Below are positions 57,297-64,000 of a stretch of 64,000 nucleotides of DNA, piece after piece. Made by a program: the position numbers and the translations under genes. The notes under the pieces are model-generated. The model saw nothing but the letters and a program-made list of their open reading frames with translations, was not told the origin of the DNA and made no database searches. Origin of the DNA: Rebecca billardiae RCC1528 (Eukaryota > Haptophyta); the NCBI GenBank assembly GCA_965240325.2, contig OZ251223.1, positions 806,001 to 870,000 on the forward strand, written 5' to 3'. Every line of letters begins with the position of its first letter. Within the stretch, counting starts at the first letter, position 1.

Positions 57297-58784
57297 GCGC
57301 CGCGCCTGCAGCGACGGAAGGGATGATGACCCCTTGGCTCTCGCTTGTACAAGTTCACTGGAGATCGCGCGCCCGCCCGCGCGCGCCGGCGATTAACGCC
57401 AGCTGGCGAGGCGCGCCGCGGCGCCGCACCGAGTGACCACACCGATGCCTCTTTGTGAGGCTGTTCGACTTTGCGGCTTCGATTCGGACCCGCCGAATCA
57501 TGTTGCAGACTCTGCGCCGGTGGAGGCCTTCAGACTTGGGTGCGGTGACTGACTTGCGGACGGGGAACCTGCGCACGGGTGACAACAAATCAGCAATAAA
57601 ATTACATCCACACTAGCTTGAAAAACACCTGATTATCAATGACGACTCACGACACACGGCCCGGTCGACTGACTTAAAATGCCACTCACTCACTCAAAAT
57701 GGCGGCTCTTATTTTATGGCTCAGATCTCTGCACACGGTGTCCCGGCGTGCCCTCGGTAGTCGGTCGCAGCCGTGAGTCGGTCGCGGCGGTCGCCGCGTC
57801 GGATCACCGATCAGGCCCTGAATATTCAGGCCACTCTCGGCACGGCACCGGGCACGGTCGGCAGACTCAGACTGTCACTGAGACGCCGACGGCGCACTGA
57901 GACTGACCCGTAGTGCCGTACTCCGACGTAGGCTCCAGAATAAGTGTCAGTCGAGTGTCCGAGTGACCCGCGGCCCGCGGCCCGGCGGCGCCCCGCGCGG
58001 CCCGTGAAATGGCTCTGTCGAGAGAACCGCGCGACCACAGACATTGCGACGAAGTGGAGCTTGAGCGTGGATCGAGCTGTCGGCTAATTTATAGCGAATT
58101 AATTTCACTACATCGACACATCGTGTTCCGTCGCGGGTCAAAGATTCCCGGACGGTGACTCGTTCGTCTGATTCTGTCTCAGAAGCTTCGAGATGAGGTC
58201 GTAGGATGTACGTTGCCTTCCATGCTGTTTTGCTGTCGATTTATGATCAGGTCAGTGTTGATTTTGGATGATTTTGTGCGAGCGCCGCCGCAGCGGTCGC
58301 GCCGCCACTGTGTGACTGCGAGTAAAATGTTGGATTGGAAATTGGAAATCACTGTAGATTGGCGATTCCTTTGACAGGCTCATCTGGCTCCGGTTGACCC
58401 CTGCCAGTCCGGTCGTCATAGAAACCGGGCCGGTACCGTAAAAATGATCGATCTTCGCATTCCTGCGGCCGAATGAACCGCATTTATTGAACGGCCCGAA
58501 GTGTCCCACAGGGGCCAGGCCCAGGGCCAGGGCCGGCCAAGAGTAGTTAGGGTTTGGCTAGTGTAGCTAGTGGTAAGTGGATCCATGGCCAATAAGTGGA
58601 ATAAAGTGCCCAGGCCCAGGGTGTGAAACTCAGTTTGTGACTATAATAACTACTTCAGACTCTATTTTTTCATAGCTAATGCTATATTTACCCAGCTCGG
58701 TGATATATTTCCAATCGCTACGGCTGCATCCGGATCGCTCCGCCCGGACTCCGTGTTCTGACCAGCCGACGGTCTGAAATGGGT
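57297..58784. other. intergenic, nothing recognised
   Basis: No coding signal. Less GC-rich than most of the window from 57580 on. Contains scattered TGA-rich DNA and repeated GGCCCAGGGCCAGG words at 58510-58620. Confidence 0.4.
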
Positions 58785-58909
58785 GTAGCGATACTGTGTT
58801 GGGCCCGAACAAGCACTTCCTCTATATATATAACTATAGCTAGAGTCGATAATCTGAACTATAGAGGAAGCAGTGGCTTGTCAGTTCGGGCCCAATACAG
58901 TATCGCTAG
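58785..58909. repeat. imperfect ~50-bp-arm inverted repeat (hairpin)
   Basis: TAGCGATACTGTGTTGGGCCCGAAC-type sequence at 58785-58836 pairs with 58857-58909. The best blocks are GCGATACTGT(G/A)TTGGGCC and CTTCCTCTATA; small bulges lie between them and the loop is ~20 bp. No coding role. It could be a MITE or an expressed hairpin. Confidence 0.7.
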
Positions 58910-59270
58910 CTTAAGTCATCATCAGTGATCATGATCATCTAGCACCGGGCGGCATCCATATATTGAGATTTGAGGTCCTCCACGGTGCAGTTTTCACGAT
59001 GATCGATCGTGATGCTGACCGTTTCATGAAGGAGCTCGAGATCACAGTAGTCACAGTGATGTCACCGTAGATAGACGTAGTGCAGCGCAGCTCTGAGCTC
59101 ACAGTGCACACCAGTCCGCAGACGGTCGGCCCGCAGTCTACTCTGAGTCTGGCAGTAGGGCGGTCCGCCAAATTGTGTGAACTTCGGTGCGGCCCGAACC
59201 GCCGGAAGCCAGTGGCAGTGAGCCATAGAGGCCAATAAATAATGGCACATATATATATATACATATATAC

Positions 59271-59301
<31 letters not shown>

Positions 59302-59484
59302 TTCTCGACTGACGCTGAGCAGTCACTCACGGCTGAGTCTCGCCGACTCCGTCAGACCGTCCGCGGCGGGCGGGTCTGCGTCACTGTCATCACTTTCAGG
59401 CGATGCGCTGGTGACTGAAAGGCGCCGACGGCGTTGACTGTCCGTCGAGAGTTCGAACGAAAGCGCGCGCGGCGCCGGCGTCGG
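58910..59484. other. intergenic with (TA)n at 59250-59302
   Basis: 3' flank of the Kelch gene (minus strand). A TA/CATA microsatellite is at 59250-59302. Nothing else recognised. Confidence 0.5.
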
Positions 59485-61378
59485 TCACTCGGTGTCGTTC
59501 ACAGACACAGTCACAGTCAGCTCAAGCTGCCAGCAGTCGTCGAGGAGGCGATCTGCCGCCATCCCGCCAAAGATGAGGACACCGGCCACGCCGTCGCGCG
59601 CCATGCCGGGGGGCAGCAGTGCCATGCAGTGCCCGTGCCGCGCAGCCGGGCGCGGACCCGCGTCGGACGCGCCAATGTCGAGCGCTGAGAGTGCAGCCCT
59701 GTGCTTGGTCGCGCCGCCCTCCTCCTGCGCGGACAGCTCGAGCATCGCCACACGGTCAAGGGGAGCATCCGCTTCTCCGGTGCCGCCAAAAAGGAGCACG
59801 CGTCCGTCCGCGAACGCCTCAGCCGTGTGCCAGCACGCGGGCAGCAGGGAGCCGGGCGCGGGCGCGACCTCGACCGCCGACCATTGGCGCTTGGGCACGT
59901 GGAAGATCACGCAGTCGTCCAGGCGCACCTTGCCATCGAACCCGCCGCACACCAGCAGCGCCTCCTCCGTTGCCTCGCCCGAGACCAGCGGCACCGCGCA
60001 CGCAGAGTGGAACGCGCGCGCTCGCGGCGGCTTGCCTGTACATTCGCGCGGGTGCGCGCGCGCACCGCCCTCGAGCACGCGCGTGAGTACGGTGGCGCAC
60101 GGTGCAGGCGTGCACGCACTCGCACCAGCCCATGCGGGTCAGGAGGACGCGCTGGGCAGGACGGGCGCGTGCGTACCCGTGATCTCGACCGGCACCCACT
60201 CCGTGCTGCTCAGCTCGAGCGCAGACAGGTCGGCGCTGAGAGCGCCCGACGAGAGCGCCCCGCCAAAGAGCCACATGAAGCCCCCCGCGACCGTGGCGGT
60301 GTGCCCGCTACGAGGAGCCACCATCTTGGACTCATCTGCCGCGCGTGAGTCGCAGGAGTCGCGCAGCGGACGAGTGCATGAGCGCTCGGCCACGTGCGCG
60401 CCCCATGCGCGCGTGCGCGCGTGCGCGCGCGCGCGCACCCGTCGGAAGCCATTGGCGCCACGAGAGCACCCCGGGCAGCTCCTCGAGCGTCTCGTTGAGC
60501 CGCCAAGAGTGGATGTGGTAGCCCGTGGCGGGCTGTGGAACCACCTGCTCGCTCTCGCCGTCGGCGGCGCCCTTGACTGCGCCGCCCTTCTTCTTGTCTG
60601 CCGCCTTGGCGCCTCCCTTGGCGTCTGCGGCAGCCTCCGCCGCCGCACTGCGCACGCCGGCAGCCTGGAGCTGATCGCGGAAAGCGTAGAGCGCTGCTTG
60701 GGGCAGCGCGTCTCCATCGACGCCGTACGTGCTCAGGCCGACCGCGTACATCGGCTCGATCTCCACGACGACCGACACCCCGGTCTCCTCCTCCGCCTTG
60801 CCCTTGGCGGGAGCAGGATCACCGACGGCCGTCGGCTCGGCAATCCTGATCGCCTCGGCTGGCAGCTTGAGCGTGGCCTGCAGATTTGTGCGCAGGGTGT
60901 CGGCGTCGAAGACCGCAATCGGCGGTGGCTCATCGTCCTTCGACTTCCCTTTGGATGCCTTGAGCCGTCGCTCCGCCTCTGCCTCGGCGTCCTCGGCCGT
61001 GAGCACTGCATCGAGCAAGAGCACCACGTTGTAGTGCGTGCTCGAGCCCGAGGTGCGCAGCTCCCATAGGTCGGCGAGCTTCTGGCCCGCTTCGTTGTGC
61101 CCGCCGTACACGAGGACATTGCCCTCGCGCTCGCAGCACGTGTGTCCCGCGCGCGCTGACGGAGCGATGCGATCAGATGGCAACCGGTGGTGTCGCCAGC
61201 CGTACTCGACGGTCCAGGTGGACACGTCATTGCTGAGCCGCGGGCGTTCGTAGAGCTCGTCGTACATGTATCCACCGAAGACAAAGAGGCTGTCACCAAC
61301 CACACAGCATCCGGAGCTCACGCGGCGCACACCCACCGAGCCCTCCGGCACGAACGACGCCTTCGGCACCTCCGCCAT
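59485..61378 (-). CDS. Kelch-repeat beta-propeller protein (549 aa)
   Basis: Three exons on the minus strand: 61378-60439, 60335-60177, 60035-59485. Introns 60336-60438 (GTGCGC...CAG) and 60036-60176 (GTACGC...CAG) keep frame. At least five Kelch blades show the GG and spaced Tyr/Trp pattern: VVGDSLFVFGGYMYDELYE, NVLVYGGHNEAGQKLADLW, VAGGFMWLFGGALSSG, EALLVCGGFDGKVRLDDCV, GRVLLFGGTGEADAPLDRV and GVLIFGGMAADRLLDDCWQL. Each preceding strand carries an R-x-GH or R-x-FHS turn (SARAGHTCC, APRSGHTATV, RARAFHSACAV, AARHGHCMAL). A ~170-residue insertion between blades 2 and 3 is rich in Lys/Ala/Glu (KGKSKDDEPPP, KKKGGAVKGAADGESE) and probably disordered. Such propellers are protein-interaction platforms. 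The partner cannot be told. A family A repeat ends 60 bp upstream of the start codon. Confidence 0.92.
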
Positions 61379-61437
61379 GTTTGGGGGTGGTGCAGTAACG
61401 GCGACGTTTCGACTTTCGTACAGTACTATATATATAT

Positions 61438-62161
61438 GTGGCGTTATAACGGAGTTATAACCGAGTGTGTCGGGAGGCTGGAAAGGCAACGCGCAGCTGG
61501 TGGACAAGGGCCGCCATCGTCTTCTAGGTCCTGCAGGTAGTTGCAGTCGATTTCCGGGGCTCATCGGCCACGGAGCTATCCTTTATCATCATCATGGCGG
61601 GCGCTGGTCCTTTCATATCGGCCAACCACACTGGCTCCTCTGTAAGTACCCGCTCCTCTCCACTATCCGGCGCTCGAGATCATATACAAGGTCATCTTAA
61701 GTCGGCGTGGCAACTTACCAAAGTTCATATCAAGCAGCCCACCTAGCAGAGCTCGCTCGATCATCGGTTACACGACCTTTCGGGCCGAGCTGCTCATCTC
61801 TCGGCAGCCCCTGCTTCGGCCTGCGCATCTGCAAAGCCCGAGGTCCCGCCATCTCCTCTGCGTTCTTTGCTTGTGCTCGTTGTCCTGCTCACAAACGGGA
61901 CCTTGCTGCCACACGCTGGCGCAGTCTGCGCGCAGCTTTGGCACCGTCGGCTCAGTCGCTCTTCCCGTTCAGCCAGGGACAAATCCCCACCACGCGCAAG
62001 TATATATTTATACATCACCATTTCGGCATGGTGTGTATCGGCATTTGCTGCATGCTCGCATATATGCTGCAATACCTGCCCTCGCATGCACATCACGCAG
62101 ACTGTGGGTGATGTTCGTCCATACTCAATGGCGTCGCGTCGCTCTTCATGCAGGAGGACAC
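61438..62161 (+). mobile_element. family A element, copy 3 (724 bp)
   Basis: Starts GGCGTTATAACGGAGTTATAACC and ends AGGAGGACAC, the inverse of the ends at 3424 and 4029. It is followed without gap by copy 4. It differs from the left copies in its first third but shares GGGACCTTGCTGCCACACGC and GCCAGGGACAAATCCCCACC. A TATATATATG tract precedes it. Its left end lies 60 bp from the Kelch start codon, so it may sit in that promoter. Confidence 0.7.
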
Positions 62162-62957
62162 GTGGCGTTATAACGGAGTTATAACCGAGTGTGTCGGGAG
62201 GCTGGAAAGGCAACGCGCAGCTGGTGGACAAGGGCCGCCATCGTCTTCTAGGTCCTGCAGGTAGTTGCAGTCGATTTCCGGAGCTCATCGGCCACGGAGC
62301 TATCCTTTATCATCATCATGGCGGGCGCTGGTCCTTTCATATCGGCCAACCACACTGGCTCCTCTGTAAGTACCCGCTCCTCTCCACTATCCGGCGCTCG
62401 AGATCATATACAAGGTCATCTTAAGTCGGCGTGGCAACTTACCAAAGTTCATATCAAGCAGCCCACCTAGCAGAGCTCGCTCGATCATCGGTTACACGAC
62501 CTTTCGGGCCGAGCTGCTCATCTCTCGGCAGCCCCTGCTTCGGCCTGCGCATCTGCAAAGCCCGAGGTCCCGCCATCTCCTCTGCGTTCTTTGCTTGTGC
62601 TCGTTGCGAAACCCGCCATCCGCCCCTGCAGCCTCCGTTGTGGTTGACAACCTTGTCGTCAGGCCTGTGAGTGCTGCGCTTGCCTGAGCCAGGGACCTTG
62701 CTGCCACACGCTGGCGCAGTCTGCGCGCAGCTTTGGCACCGTCGGCTCAGTCGCTCTTCCCGTTCAGCCAGGGACAAATCCCCACCACGCGCAAGTATAT
62801 ATTTATACATCACCATTTCGGCATGGTGTGTATCGGCATTTGCTGCATGCTCGCATATATGCTGCAATACCTGCCCTCGCATGCACATCACGCAGACTGT
62901 GGGTGATGTTCGTCCATACTCAATGGCGTCGCGTCGCTCTTCATGCAGGAGGACACA
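62162..62957 (+). mobile_element. family A element, copy 4 (~796 bp)
   Basis: Tandem repeat of copy 3 at an offset of 724 bp, nearly identical for the first ~440 bp. It then has an extra ~70 bp (GCGAAACCCGCCATCCGCCC to GCTTGCCTGAGCCAGGGACC) that copy 3 lacks but the left-hand copy 1 has (3575-3660 in reverse). Copy 3 therefore looks internally deleted or swapped relative to copy 4. It ends at a short (TA)n. Confidence 0.7.
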
Positions 62958-63000
62958 TATATATATATATTAACGACGTGGTATGCAACGGGCAGGCGTC
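62958..63000. repeat. (TA)n plus solo family B terminus
   Basis: A short TATATATATATT tract is followed by AACGACGTGGTATGCAACGG and GCAGGCGTC, the reverse complement of the end of family B copy 1 (13440-13470). The rest of family B is absent here, and family C follows. Confidence 0.6.
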
Positions 63001-63098
63001 AAAGTCAGCAAGCTGTAGCAGCATCAGATCGAGCAGCAGAGACAAACACCAGGATCAGCGCTCCTCGCCGTCGTCCCCCCCCCCCTCGTAGTCGCCCA

Positions 63099-64000
<902 letters not shown>

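Overview
This window looks like nuclear DNA from a GC-rich unicellular eukaryote, most likely a photosynthetic alga. Protein families seen here are eukaryotic (14-3-3, TRAPPC10, SNF1/AMPK-type kinase, PWWP, Kelch, a plastid fibrillin). Genes are broken by short spliceosomal introns. All 20 introns I could place by reading-frame continuity end in CAG, and 11 start with GTGCG. The fibrillin argues for a plastid. The very high GC, GTGCG donors and long GC-rich or (TA)n repeats fit a haptophyte-like alga, but the lineage is an inference that I cannot prove from the sequence.

Layout. 1-604: start of a PWWP-domain gene that runs off the left edge (minus strand). 605-9641: gene-poor repeat territory, with two tandem copies of one interspersed element (family A). 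The second copy is swollen by a 110-bp array, a 24-bp array and a ~210-bp array and ends in a (TA)n tract. 9642-12569: a 790-aa MHYT-glutaminase fusion. 12570-16059: repeats, including a family B element. 16060-34306: a coiled-coil protein (CCDC191/Sfi1-like), an unknown helical protein, a membrane coiled-coil protein, TRAPPC10 and a plastid fibrillin. The last two are divergent with only 167 bp between them. 34925-41428: a 1491-aa Duc1(DUF1769)-PH-DUF547 protein and a GT-A glycosyltransferase.

41589-43583: a ~2-kb DNA element with perfect 55-bp terminal inverted repeats. 45023-48878: an NMT1/THI5-like substrate-binding protein and an AMPK-type kinase, transcribed divergently from a near-perfect 418-bp inverted repeat, so that both genes carry the same upstream sequence in the same orientation. 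49422-57296: a SPIRAL1/Jupiter-like microtubule protein, a degraded locus, a UIM-containing orphan and a 14-3-3 protein. 59485-61378: a Kelch-repeat protein. 61438-64000: a second tandem pair of family A elements in inverted orientation, a family C ORF fragment, a 150-bp (TA)n tract and a family B element cut by the right edge.

The genes do not form one pathway. They are a housekeeping and signalling mix (membrane traffic, lipid-linked proteins, kinase/14-3-3 signalling, microtubules/centrosome, chromatin). The most unusual items are the MHYT-glutaminase fusion, the mirrored 418-bp upstream region shared by two genes, the 55-bp-TIR element and the A/B/C repeat families clustered next to (TA)n tracts. 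Splice sites were chosen by frame continuity and family conservation, without transcript data.
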